This document shows positions 1 to 10,623 of a DNA stretch of 64,000 nt, one piece after another (within the stretch, counting starts at the first letter, position 1; each line of letters opens with the position of its first letter). Origin of the DNA: Rheum nobile (Eukaryota; Streptophyta; Magnoliopsida; Caryophyllales; Polygonaceae); NCBI GenBank assembly GCA_027886185.1, contig WOAB01000040.1, positions 434,001-498,000 of the forward strand, read 5' to 3'. The translations under genes and the position numbers were made by a program. The notes beneath the pieces are model-generated. The model made no database searches. It saw nothing but the letters and a program-made list of their open reading frames with translations, and had not been told where the DNA came from.

Positions 1-2045
1 TACCACCTGAAGGGAACGTTCTTCTTAGTGAGCTCGGTGAGGGGCAAAGCTAAGGAGCTAAAGTCCCTCACAAACCGCCGGTAGAAGCCCGTCAACCCTA
101 GGAAGCTCCTAACTTGTGTCATGGTCGTGGGAGTAGGCCAATCTCGGATGGCCTTGACCTTTTCTTCATCCACCTTCAGCCCATCCTTTCACACCACAAA
201 ACCAAGAAACACCACGTGATCCGAGCAAAAATGGCATTTCTTAAAGTTAGAAAATAGGCTCTCTTTCCTTAGGACATCTAGCACTTGCCTAAGGTGCTCA
301 ACATGCTCTTGCAAGTTATGGATATACACTAGGATATCATCGAAGTATACCACCACAAACTTGCCAAGAAAGGAGCGGAGGACATGGTTCATCAACCGCA
401 TAAAGGTGCTAGGAGCGTCGGTTAGACCGAAAGGCATAACCAACCACTCATAGAGCCCATATTTGGTTTTAAACACCGTCTTCCACTCATCACCCTCTTT
501 CATCCGGATTTGATGATAGCCACTTTTCAAGTCAATCTTTGAAAATATACTTGAACCATGGAGCTCATCGAGCATATCATCAAGCCGCAGAATGGGGTGG
601 CGGTACTTGATGGTTATGTTGTTGATTGCTCGGCAATCAACACACATACGCCATGTACCGTCCTTTTTAGGGACAAGAATTATCGGAACCGCACAAGGAC
701 TGAGGCTCTCACGCACATAGCCCTTGCCTAGGAGCTCTTGCACTTGACGTTGAAGCTCTTTGGCCTCCTCGGGGTTGGACCTATAGGCTGGACGGTTCGG
801 TAGTGTAGCCCCCGGGACAAAGTCGATCCGATGTTCTATCCCACGAATTGGTGGTAGACCACTTGGCACCTCGTCTTGAAAGAGATCCTCATAATCCTGC
901 AAAAGACGAGAGATAGGTGAGGGAAGATCATCCAACTCTTGAGAAGACAAATATACATCATGATACAAGAGTAGGAGACAAGTGTTACTTCCCCGGATGG
1001 CGTGGACAACTTCCTTAGGCTTGGCCAAAAGGAGTTGGTTGGAAGTGCCCACGCTACCACCAATGGCCAGCTTCTTATTCTTCTTCTCCTCACGGCCTTG
1101 GTGCTTTTTCCGCTGCTCCTTGGCCACATGATCAAGCATGATCTCATGAGGAGACAAGGGGTGCAAGGTGACCTTCTTTCCATTCTTGTGGAAGGAGTAC
1201 TCGTTGGAGACACCATCGTGGATAACACCCCTATCATATTGCCATGGCCTTCCAAGCAAGAGGTGACATGCGGTCATCGGGACCACGTCACACTCAACCT
1301 CATCCGTATAAGGACCTATGGCAAAAGAAATAACACACCTTTCCCTAACTTGAATAGGAGAGTTAGAATTAAGCCAACACAAAGGGTAAGGTATCAGATA
1401 GGGAGAAGTAGGAATGGAGAATCGCTTAACTACCTCCTCATTGATGATGTTACAACAAGATTCCCCATCGATGATTACGCTATATACCTTATCCTTGATG
1501 GTGCAATGGGTATGGAAGATGGTTTCCCGCTGACTTGGAGTGGTGGAGCTCTCCGTCATGAACAAGGTTCTTTGGATGACGAAGCACTCACCTTGGGCTG
1601 CCAACACATGGAGCTCTTCCTCCTCCTCTTGCTCCTCGGGCTCTTTTTCTACGTGCTCAGCCGGTTCCTCTTCAAATTCATAATCTCCTTGAGAATTAAG
1701 GAGAACCTTCCTTTGATTAGGACAGTCCCGGGCATAGTGACCTCGCCCAAGACACTTTAAGCATTTGAAGTCGCCCGCTCGGTCCCCATTTTCTTGCTTT
1801 GGCCGAGGTGGTGGAGCATCTTTCCTAGGCTGCGAGGGTGGCATCTCACGCCTATACTCTTGCTTCTTTGGCTGGTTGGAGGTGGCATTAGGTGTAGAGG
1901 AATGCCACGGCCGAGAGGTGGAGCTCGGTTGCCTCCTTTGAGGTTGGTTCTTGTTGACATGATTCGTGTAGTGTAGAACCTCCTCAAACCTTGTACCCCG
2001 GACGAAATGCTGCATGTTAACAATAGTACGAAGATCAGAATTCAA
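1..2045 (-). pseudogene. gypsy-1 pol: zinc knuckle, protease, reverse transcriptase (broken)
   Basis: A 618-residue open stretch (2045 to 189) reads, in order: a CCHC zinc knuckle (CLKCLGRGHYARDC), a retropepsin-like domain, and a reverse transcriptase with the LVMPFGL and YFDDILVY motifs. The protease motif reads DGES where this family usually has DGGS or DSG, so an active-site glycine is replaced by glutamate. The frame stops at a TGA at 186-188, just after the FLGFVV motif that follows the RT palm. Homologous sequence continues in the same frame to base 1 (KDGLKVDEEKVKAI, then the region leading to RNase H). The RT catalytic aspartates are intact. The order PR-RT with RNase H next is Ty3/gypsy. 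The clade is not assigned. Confidence 0.85.
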
Positions 2046-3087
2046 GCCATTGACAAACTTAGAAATAACATACCCGTCGGGAAAGCGGAGGTCGGATCGA
2101 AAGATGAGAGTCTGAAGCTCCTTGAAGTACTCATCGAGAGTACGACTTCCTTAGCGAACTTGCTCCAACTTGGCGTGCACTCTCTCGGTATAGTCCCTTG
2201 GCACAAATCTCTCCAAAAGAGCATCCTTGAGCTCTTGCCAAGTCCTAATAGGATCATATCCCATGCGACGCCGCTCTGCCTGGTCCTCTTGCCACCAATG
2301 ATAAGCGAAGTTGGTGAAGTGAATTGCGGCAATGGCGATCTTCCTAGCATCATAATATCCATAGAACTCGAAGATGGATTCAGTTTTGGCCATCCAATCC
2401 AAGCATTCATCCCCGTTGGAAGATCCCGCAAATGATTGCACATGGAGCTTAACACCGTGGTGTTGATCCCTCCCTTGTGGCCTTTCTTCATGGTAGGCCC
2501 GGGGGAACATAACGTTGCGGAGGCATGGGAGGGCGCAAAGCTGTGCGGACTTGAGGTCCCCTCATCGCCATTTGTGGAGGGAAAAGGTTGGTGGTGGGCG
2601 TAGGGGTAGCTTGAGATCGCCCATAAGAGTCATAGCCTCCAACTCCATAACCTGGAAGGTTAGTGGCACCAATAGGGACATTATTAGGAAATGTAGCAAA
2701 ATCATTAACCATACTTACCCCTGGGGTCGCTACAAATGGTGGCGCTTCGTACGCCGCATATGCCCATTGTGACGCCAACGACACCCTCGGCGCATGAGAA
2801 GAGGACGCTTTCTCCCGGAATTGCACATGGTCCACATTATTAAGAGCGGACCCAATGACTTCCCTTTGAACTTGTGGCACAACATGGGCATGGCTTGGAG
2901 GGCGGTTAACACTCAAATGGTGCAATTGCTCGGCGGTATCCTCATGGTTGCGCTCCAAAGTTTCCAGCCGTGCATTGATAGATAGCAAGGTTTGTTGAAT
3001 GTCTAGCAAAGTTACTCCCTTGGCTGGAGATATATTCCCTTGTGAAGACGTGGCTGACTCCTTCCCGAGTTGGTTGTCATCCGCCAT
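2046..3087 (-). pseudogene. gypsy-1 gag, frameshifted
   Basis: The N-terminal gag begins at an ATG at 3087 (MADDNQLGKE) with a coiled-coil stretch (LLSINARLETLERN), then a proline- and glycine-rich segment. That frame ends at 2488. The gag core continues in another frame from about 2510 (retrotransposon gag signature, HWWQEDQAERRRMGYDP and LLERFVPRDY). It meets an in-frame TAA at 2151-2153 and then runs without break into the zinc knuckle and protease frame. So one frameshift near 2500 and one nonsense codon separate three pieces of a single gag-pol reading frame. Gag would form the particle that packages element RNA. Confidence 0.8.
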
Positions 3088-3807
3088 TCCTAGTCAATTG
3101 CAAACAACCAAGCACCAAAGCAACAACACAAAACCAAGCAAGATGTGGTATGCCAAGCCAAACAAAGACAGCCCCAAAACTGACCTAGAACTCAAATCAT
3201 AACAAGATGCAAGTGTATAAGGTCAAGGCTAGGAAAAGGGTTTGGCTAGGCGAACAAGGACTAGCTAGTTTGCCCGGACCTATGTCTAGGAAGCTACTAA
3301 GTACGCACTTGAATTTTTTTTTTAAATAACTAGCTTCGACTTATGCAATTTTTTTATATCAAGTGGAGACAAGCAATAACAAAGTCACAATGAGCATGCA
3401 ACAAAAATCAACCAAGGCAACCGTTCCCGTATCCTAAACACAAGACTAGGCAAGCATGCTAGTGAAGATTGCATAAAATGCAAGGTCGGTCCAGTGGATA
3501 CAAGGTTCGGTTTTTTTTTTACTCAAAACGTTATGATTTAATGTGTTTAAAGGCAGAAAAAATCAGTCACAAGTGGTACTAAATTCGGGCAAGTGAAGGT
3601 TCACAAGGAGCCGTAAACAATTAATGAACAAGACCTTTCAACAACCACAACTCCAATTCAATTATGGCTGGCATTCAACCTTCATCTTCTACCTTTCCAC
3701 ACTCAGATATATGCAGAAACGAACCCAAAAAATTACAGAAAAGTTTCCAAGCTCACGACACAAATCGCAAGGAAACACAAGGCAAGCAATCGGCTAGAAC
3801 TCACTTG
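3088..3807 (-). other. gypsy-1 untranslated leader (distal part)
   Basis: About 720 bases without credible coding sequence lie between the gag start and the copia-A insertion. The sequence is A-rich, with homopolymer runs near 3315 and 3510. It is the continuation of the leader that resumes at 7532. No gene is seen. Confidence 0.6.
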
Positions 3808-3812
3808 CAACG

Positions 3813-4711
3813 TGTTGGATCGTTAGAGTTACGTCTGAGGGAACAAAGGCTTTGTTCCCACAGAAGGCACAGCGGATTAAAAACAGCAAGAAAGATAACG
3901 AATGAACTCACGATGTATAGTGGAAACCCTGATTAGCAAAACTAGCTTCTCAAGGAAAAACCACTACCTTCAAACTTCCGCTTGAGAGGATTTTGAAGCG
4001 TGTACTTGTCTTATTGATTTCTTGTTCGATTACACTTGTATCCTGGACTTTGACCTCTAAACAACCAGCTAGACTCGAAGCCTCTTCTACAACGATGAAT
4101 CAAACTCAATCCTCAAATACTCACACACACTTCACTCTCTTTGTTTTCTCTTCTTCTCCTTTTTCGTCATTCTTAGTCGTAGTTAGAAATGAATCCTCAT
4201 TTCACCTAAATACAACTTCGGCTAAACCCTAATCAAACAAGATAAGATTATTCTTAAAAACGGATTACTAGAAGATAGGATCTTTTATGTGAAGAGTAAT
4301 ATCCTAACCGATCATATTGATTAAGGAAAGAATTCCTTAATTAATCTAATCGGAAAGGATATCAAACTTCTCTCTCCAATTTCTTATCTAAGGAAAGATT
4401 CCTAGGATAACATAAATCGGGCTTTTCTCTCTCCGTATCTTCTCAATCCGGCTTGATCCTTGGAGCCGAAGTCTTCAATCCTTTATCGCGTGCGTTACAT
4501 GATTTGTTTCCATAATTCAGCACGCTGGATTTCTTCCTTCCATTCGCAGCTTTGATCTTGTTCGTCACTATTGTTCCTTGAGAGGTAACAAAGCACATGA
4601 ACAGAGCTTTGTTCCCTCTGCGATCCTTCGCTGTAATGGTTCCCTGAGATAACTATCTTTGTTCCTGAAATACTTAGTACCCATATCAGTTGAATGTTTG
4701 TTACCATCAAA
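3813..4711 (-). repeat. copia-A 3' LTR, lacking its first ~20 bases
   Basis: Nearly identical to 6611-7526 until position 4711, where similarity stops. The missing terminal piece corresponds to 7507-7526 in the other LTR. The loss is part of the internal deletion that removed pol. Confidence 0.9.
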
Positions 4712-6554
4712 CATTCTTGCTCTTTCCAGACCAGAGTGTAACTGACCTTTGTACGAATGAAATACCAGAGTGTCCATAATACCAACAAACTCTTTGACAC
4801 TTTAGGTCAACATACTTGCTCTTTCCAGGCCAAATTGTTTTGTTAGCAATCCTTGAATGAAAATCAATATTATTGGACTTACTGCTTTGAGATTACTTCA
4901 ACCAGATGGCATGAGCCTTCTGTCCATGGTACCAAGCCTTACCCTCCTCAGTCGAGTTTGAACAGTTTTTGCCTTTGTTCCCTCCGGAGGAACTTTCCCC
5001 TTTATCTTTTACAGACTGCTTTCCTTCGACTTTAGAACCGTTTTTCTTGGTGCCATCAACAGGAAGTTTTGGTTGATAGTCAATCCCAAAGCGAGGTACT
5101 TCCTTTGACTCAATCTTCTTTTCATTATTGGCTGCAACAAAGACAATACCTTTTGGCTTGTCCTTCTGTTCCTCACTGAGTTTGGTTAGATCACTAGAGA
5201 GTTTTGCATTTCCTAGTTTCAGAATTAATGACTCAGCCTCTAGTGAGGAAACAGAGGACTCCAGAGCCATAATCTTTTCAGTGAGTTTGGGACACTCAGA
5301 GCAAGAGTTTGAAGAGGAGGATGAACCTTTCTCAAGCTTGAGCACTTTGTCTGCCCATCCCTGATTTTCTTCGATCAAACTTGAGATCGATTCATCTTTT
5401 TCTTCAATTTGCTCACGGAAAAGACTATTCTCATGAACAAGTTTCTTAATAAGAGATATCAAGCTTTCTTTAGATTTACTTTTTAAGCTTGATATGAGAT
5501 CAGATTCGGTTACCTCATCGTTGAGTAGATCTCCTTTTGATTCATTGGGGTCTTCAATGGCCATCAAACAGACATCCCTGGAATATGACGAGTCTTCGTC
5601 GTCTGAGTCTGAGTCTCCCCAGGTGGCAACCATTGCCTGCTTCCCTTCATTTGCTGGAGGCATTCCTGCATTTTTCTTGAAGCAGTTTCTGGCCATATGT
5701 CCCTTTTTCTGACAGTGGTAGCACACCACATCTTTTAGGTCTCTGTTCCCTTCGGAGGAACTCGACGAATCCTTGTTCCGAGACCAAATCTTCCTCATGG
5801 CTCTTGTGATGAGCGCAACATCTTCATCTTCGACTTAGGACAAGTCAAATGCCCTTTCCACCTTTAAGGCAATGCTCTTCGCCTTCTCCTCTCCCTTCTT
5901 GTTCACCTTGTGATTATAGACAGAGGCGTTGCTTTCCAGCTTAGCAACAACCTCTTCCATGGTAAGAGTCTTGACATCTATCTGAGAGTAGAGAGCAAGA
6001 GCAATGGCATCCCACTGAGAGTTGAGGCCTTGTATGAAGTGGTGAGTCAGTTTCCAGTCTGGCATTGCTTCACCAAGAAACTGAAGCTGACCAATTAGCC
6101 CCTGAAATCTGGAGTAGTACTCCTGAATGTGTTCATCTTTTCCCTTAGAGACTTGGTCGTACTCCTTTATCAGAGAGAGAATTATGTTCTTCTTGGCATC
6201 TTCATTTCCTTGATGAAGGCGTTTCAAGGCATCCCAGATCTCCTTGGCAGTCTTATAGCTCATGATTTTCTTGAGATCCGAGGGAAGAAGAGCCATGTGA
6301 AGGATCTTCTTAGCCCTGTTGTTCTTCTCCAACTTCTTCCAGTCATCATCGGTGTAGTCGACTTTTGGTTTTGTCTTAGTAGCATCTGTCTCATTTTTAA
6401 TAGCCAAAGGTCCAACTTCGATGACTCGCCAGATCTGTCCATCAAGGGAACAGATGTGGGACTCAATTTGTTCCACCCACCAGTCATATTCTCCTGCCTT
6501 CAGAATCGGTGGCTTCCAGAATGAATCTCCGATTGCATTGCTTGACGACGACAT
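4712..6554 (-). pseudogene. copia-A gag polyprotein with two nonsense codons, then deletion junction
   Basis: A UBN2/DUF4219-type gag starts at 6554 (MSSSSNAIGD) with the FWKPPILKAGEYDWW signature. It runs to a TAA at 5835-5837 and resumes in the same frame through a CCHC knuckle (CYHCQKKGHMARNC) and a long coiled coil rich in Leu, Glu and Ser (roughly 5200-5500). A second stop lies at 4893-4895. Homologous sequence continues to the start of a second knuckle (CQRVCWYYGHSG) and then ends in a junction. Copia-B is open where copia-A has its second stop, which supports a point mutation there. Without pol the element could move only with enzymes supplied by a relative. Confidence 0.82.
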
Positions 6555-6595
6555 CTTTCCTGCAAATTCTGTAACGAAAACAATCTAGAGCACTA

Positions 6596-6608
6596 GGCTC
6601 TGATACCA
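6596..6608 (-). promoter_or_regulatory. copia-A primer binding site (initiator tRNA-Met type)
   Basis: The minus strand reads TGGTATCAGAGCC two bases after the LTR end. This is the common plant primer site complementary to the 3' end of initiator tRNA-Met. Confidence 0.9.
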
Positions 6609-6610
6609 AT

Positions 6611-7526
6611 TGTTGGATCGTTAGAGTTACGTTTGAGGGAACAAAGGCTTTGTTCCCACAGAAGGCACAGCGGATTAAAAATAGCAAGAAAGATAACGAA
6701 CGAACTCACGATGTATAGTGGAAACCCTGATTAGCAAAACTAGCTTCTTAAGGAAAAATCACTACCTTCAAGCTTCCGCTTGAGAGGATTTTGAAGCGTG
6801 TACTTGTCTTATTGATTTCTTGTTCGATTACACTTGTATCCTGGACTTCGACCTCTAAACAACCAGCTAGACTCGAAGCCTCTTCTACAACGATGAATCA
6901 AACTCAACCCTCAAAGGCTCACACACACTTCACTCTCTTTGTTTTCTCTTCTTCTCCTTTTTCGTCGTTCTTAGTCGTAGTTAGAAATGAATCCTCATTT
7001 CACCTAAATACAACTTCGGCTAAACCCTAATCAAACAAGATAAGATTATTCTTAAAAACGGATTACTAGAAGATAGGATCTTTTATGTGAAGAGTAATAT
7101 CCTAACCGATCATATTGATTAAGGAAGGAATTCCTTAATTAATCTAATCGGAAAGGATATCAAACTTCTCTCTCCAATTTCTTATCTAAGGAAAGATTCC
7201 TAGGATAACATAAATCGGGCTTTTCTCTCTCCGTATCTTCTCAATCCGGCTTGATCCTTGGAGCCGAAGTCTTCAATCCTTTACCGCGTGCGTTACATGA
7301 TTTGTTTCCATAATTCAGCACGCTGGATTTCTTCCTTCCATTCACAACTTTGATCTTTTTCGTCACTGTTGTTCCTTGAGAGGTAACAAAGCACATGAAC
7401 AGAGCTTTGTTCCCTCTGCGATCCTTCGCTGCAATGGTTCCCTGAGATAACTATCTTTGTTCCTGAAACACTTAGTACCCATATCAGTTGAATGTTTGTT
7501 ACCATCAAAACCTAAGGAATTCAACA
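6611..7526 (-). repeat. copia-A 5' LTR
   Basis: A 916-base LTR with TG...CA ends, flanked on the internal side by the primer site and on the outer side by CAACG. It is paired with 3813-4711 and is also homologous, inverted, to 12201-13102. Confidence 0.92.
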
Positions 7527-7577
7527 CAACGGTTGTAACTTGAAATTCTAAGCCAGATTTAGGACGTACCTCGTGTG

Positions 7578-7589
7578 GATCTAATACCA
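7578..7589 (-). promoter_or_regulatory. gypsy-1 primer binding site
   Basis: The minus strand reads TGGTATTAGATC two bases inside the LTR end at 7592. It is a slightly decayed tRNA-Met primer site. It orients the 7592-8626 repeat as a 5' LTR. Confidence 0.75.
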
Positions 7590-8067
7590 CATGGTGTGAG
7601 AGGATCGGGATGCAGCCTTTGGTGCGAGGAAGTCCACGAGAGTCCAAGGAAATAGGCGAGACAACACCAAACCGGCAAGGGGGTCTTGGCGCCGGCGAGG
7701 GAGATTTTGAGGGCAACTTTGGGCACGCCTTAGGTCGAGTCTTCGGGCGATCTTGAAGTGAACCAGAAGAGGATTGAGTGGAGAGTGAGAGGGCGGGGAG
7801 ATCGGGCTCAAGTCGAAAGGATATGGACTTGCAAGAGTCGGATATGACACACCTCTTCTTGCAAGAACTAGTGAAGGATTTGTCTTGGATATTACGCACC
7901 AAAGGAGATCCTTGCACGGAGGTTGATACCACCACAACCTGACTTTTGTAGCTACTAAAGAGAAGAATAAAACACGGGAATTATGCAGAAAAGCCATAGA
8001 TAAAAATGAGAGAAAAACAAGGAGTTTGTTCAAGTTTCAAGCATCCTAAAACAAGGGCCGGCTACAA

Positions 8068-8080
8068 CCTATTTATACCC
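8068..8080 (-). promoter_or_regulatory. TATA box in gypsy-1 LTR
   Basis: The minus strand reads GGGTATAAATAGG about midway through the LTR, where a U3 promoter is expected. Confidence 0.55.
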
Positions 8081-8214
8081 AAACCCCACACGCCTCACAT
8101 TAGGAGTTTAATACTGGAATTCAACCCTAAAATAGTCAAGACTAAGGTAGAAAATGTCATGAAGACCAACACAAAAATCGGCAATAAATGCCCCTTCAAA
8201 ACAAGCCCACACGG

Positions 8215-8625
8215 CTAAGGAACCCTTGCGCCTAAGCCCGGTTGTTGCACCAAGGCACACCTGGCCTTCTCTTCCATGTGGCTCGGCGCTCCCATGGCCA
8301 TCAGGCCAGCCTGGAGTCCCTCTTGCAATGCTCGAGCCCGAGCTCGAGTGATCCGACCCGGAAAGACCCGAGCGCCGGTCTCCTTTGCGCCAACGATAGG
8401 TGTGCGGCACTTCCTAGCTCCAGCTCCAGTTTCACAGGCGTTCTTGTGCTCAATATCTCCTAGAGGACCAGTGGAGTCACCCCCCAAAAGATGGCTCGGA
8501 GAGTTGTGAGAATTTCCGGACCAATTTCCATGCCCTAGCTCGGATGCACTAGGCGCAGCGGCGACGGTGCTTGAGTCACCATGGCTTGAATGCTTTGAGT
8601 CTTGCTCAAGATGCGACATAGTCAC
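8215..8625 (-). other. 136-codon open frame inside gypsy-1 LTR, likely overlap with the pol C-terminus
   Basis: The frame contains GRITRARARALQEGL, a segment resembling the TRSRA motif found at the C-terminal end of many plant gypsy polyproteins; gypsy-2 has GPVTRSRSKA near its own C-terminus. In the complete element the pol frame would probably read from the internal region into the 3' LTR, and this 5' LTR carries the matching copy. No separate gene is claimed. Confidence 0.45.
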
Positions 8626-8631
8626 ATCAAC

Positions 8632-10623
8632 CTCGCTTTGGAATTGGTTATCAACCGAAGCTTCCTGTTGATGGCACTAAGTCTAAAAGTCCTGGAGTCG
8701 AAGGAAAACAGTCGGGACAAGAAAAAGGGAAAAGTTTATCGAGAAGGAACAATTGCAAAGACTGTTCAAATTCGACTGATGGGAACAAGGCTTGGTACCA
8801 TGGACAGAAGGCTCATTCCATTTGGTTGAAACAATCTCAAAGCGATAAGTCCAATCATATTGATTTTCATTCTAGGATTGCTAACAAATCAATTTGGCCT
8901 GGACAAAGTAAGTATGTTGATCTAAAGTGTCAAAGGGTTTGTTGGTACTGTGGTCACTCTGGTCACTACAAACAAGAGTGCCTCCTGAAGAAACACAATG
9001 AAGAAATTGCTCGTACTGCTAGGGAGAAGATGAATGCTAAACCTCTAGAAATCAAATATGCTGCTCCCACACCCAGAAAGCCTAAGCTTTTCTGGGTTCG
9101 TAAAAACTAACTCTTTTTATACAGGCTGATGTGAGGAAGGTTCCCGGTATTTCGATATTGCTTGCTAAAGTTACCTGACAGGGAACAAAGGATGGCTCAC
9201 TTCACTTCAACAGGCCTCCGAAGGTTCAATAACCTTTGGAAATAAGAGTAAGGGAGAAGTTTGTGGTCTTGGTAAGGTAAGGCTTTCTAACCATATTATT
9301 GTGGATAACATGACACTTGTGAATATTTTCAGGTTTGATCTTTTTTTAGTGTGGCTCAACTATGTCAAAACAAGAAAAATAGGGTAGTTTTTACTACTGA
9401 TGATTGTTATGTTGAGTGTATAAGTACAGGGAAAATCCTACTGAAAGGGATCTGCGACAACAACGTCTATAAAGTTGATCATGCTTTCATCCATGAGAAG
9501 GAACTATGTATGTCGTCCATCGCTGGGACAACAGACCTATGGCATAAGCGGTTCGGACATGCAAGTCTTCAACTTCTTTCCAAACTTCATAGACAATAAC
9601 TGGTGAACGGTCTTCCTAAGATCAAAGCAACGAGAATTGAAGTTTGTGATGCTTGCACCAAAGGTAAGCAAGTAAGGTCTTCCTTCAAGTCAAAGAAGGA
9701 GGTAAGTACTACTCATCCTCTAAAACTAATCCACATGGATCTTTGTGGGCCAATGCACACAAGGAGCCGTGGGGGAAATGCCTATGTCTTTGTTATTGTT
9801 GATGACTATTCTAGATACACATGGACCACTCTTGAACAAGACTTCCTATGAACTTCTAAGGGGAAGAAAGCCTAATGTGTCTCATCTGTGCACTTTTGGT
9901 TGTAAGTGTTTTGTCCACAACAATGGGAAATATGAACATGAACAAGGAGTTGATCCATCACTCTATCGAGGAATCATAGGTTCGCTTCTTTATCTCACTG
10001 CAAGTAGACCTGATATTATGTATAGCGTGTATCTATGTGCTCGTTTTCAGGCTGATCCCAAAGAGACACACCTCAAGGCAGTGAAGAAGATTATGAGATA
10101 CTTGAAGGGAACAGACGTTCTGTGTCTGTGGTATCCAAGGGGTGGAAACTTTGATCTACTTGGATACACAGACGCTGACTTCGTAGGGAACAAAGTGGAC
10201 AGAAAATCTACATCTGGAATGGCTCAGTTCCTTGGGCCATGCTTGGTTTCCTGGGGTTCAAAGAAGCAAAATTCAGTTGCTCTATCAACTGTAGAAGCCG
10301 AATACATAGCCACCACTGCCTATTGCACTCAACTCCTATGGCTTAAACAACAACTCAACGACTATGGTACGCTTCTTAACTATATTCCCATTCTTTGTGA
10401 CAATACTAGTGCAATAAATATCTCCAAGAATCCTGTGCAACACTCACGTACCAAGCATATCAAGATAAGACATCACTTCTTACGTGACTGTGTGGAGAAA
10501 GGGTTGGTGTCCATGGACTTCTGCGGAACCAAGGATCAAATCGCTGACATTTTCACCAAGGCTCTAAACAGGGAACCCTTCGAACAGTTTCGTATAGAAC
10601 TAGGTATGATCTCTCTAAACTGA
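8632..10623 (+). pseudogene. copia-B gag end, integrase and RNase H remnants
   Basis: In order: the gag C-terminus with a CCHC knuckle (CWYCGHSGHYKQEC) to a stop at 9110; a decayed protease stretch; a GAG-pre-integrase domain (DLWHKRFGHASLQLLSKL) ending at a TAA near 9598; an integrase start (VCDACTKGKQVRSS, HMDLCGPM, IVDDYSRYTW). A deletion then joins the integrase C-terminal part (SYELLRGRKPNVSHLC) directly to RNase H (GYTDADFVGN, STVEAEYIA, FTKAL), which ends at 10623. The missing piece is the integrase core and the reverse transcriptase. Several stops and frame changes show it is dead. Confidence 0.85.

Larger units (their letters stand above)
3813..7526 (-). mobile_element. Nested gag-only copia element copia-A with CAACG target duplication
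   Basis: Both ends are precise: the plus strand starts TGTTGGATCG at 3813 and ends GAATTCAACA at 7526, with CAACG directly outside (3808-3812 and 7527-7531). On the minus strand the order is 5' LTR, primer site, gag, a scrambled deletion junction, then a 3' LTR missing its first ~20 bases. Protease, integrase, reverse transcriptase and RNase H are absent. The two LTRs differ at only about 19 positions over ~900 bases by eye, so it is a fairly young insertion. It is the same family as copia-B at 8627-13102. Confidence 0.92.
1..8626 (-). mobile_element. Ty3/gypsy retrotransposon gypsy-1, split by copia-A, 3' part outside window
   Basis: Read on the minus strand, the element starts with an LTR (8626 to 7592), then a tRNA-Met type primer site (7589-7578), a leader, gag from 3087 and pol running off the left edge at 1. 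The leader is interrupted at 3813-7526 by copia-A. The two halves are joined through the shared 5-bp CAACG at 3808-3812 and 7527-7531. The element sits inside copia-B, whose coding sequence resumes at about 8627. Its own 3' LTR must lie left of the window. It is inactive: the coding region has a frameshift and at least two nonsense codons. Confidence 0.85.
7592..8626 (-). repeat. gypsy-1 5' LTR (~1.03 kb)
   Basis: On the minus strand it opens TGTGACTATGTCGC at 8626 and ends CTCACACCA at 7592, followed by a two-base spacer and the primer site. It contains a TATA box at 8068-8080. The far boundary could be 8624 or 8626. It is set by the CA end and by copia-B coding sequence starting at once beyond it. 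The partner LTR is outside the window, so length and identity cannot be confirmed here. Confidence 0.7.

Noticed and set aside
4017..4232. Short plus-strand frames repeated at 3993-4232 and 6791-7030
   Set aside because: They are the two copies of the same copia-A LTR read on the non-transcribed strand; duplication, not coding, explains their similarity.
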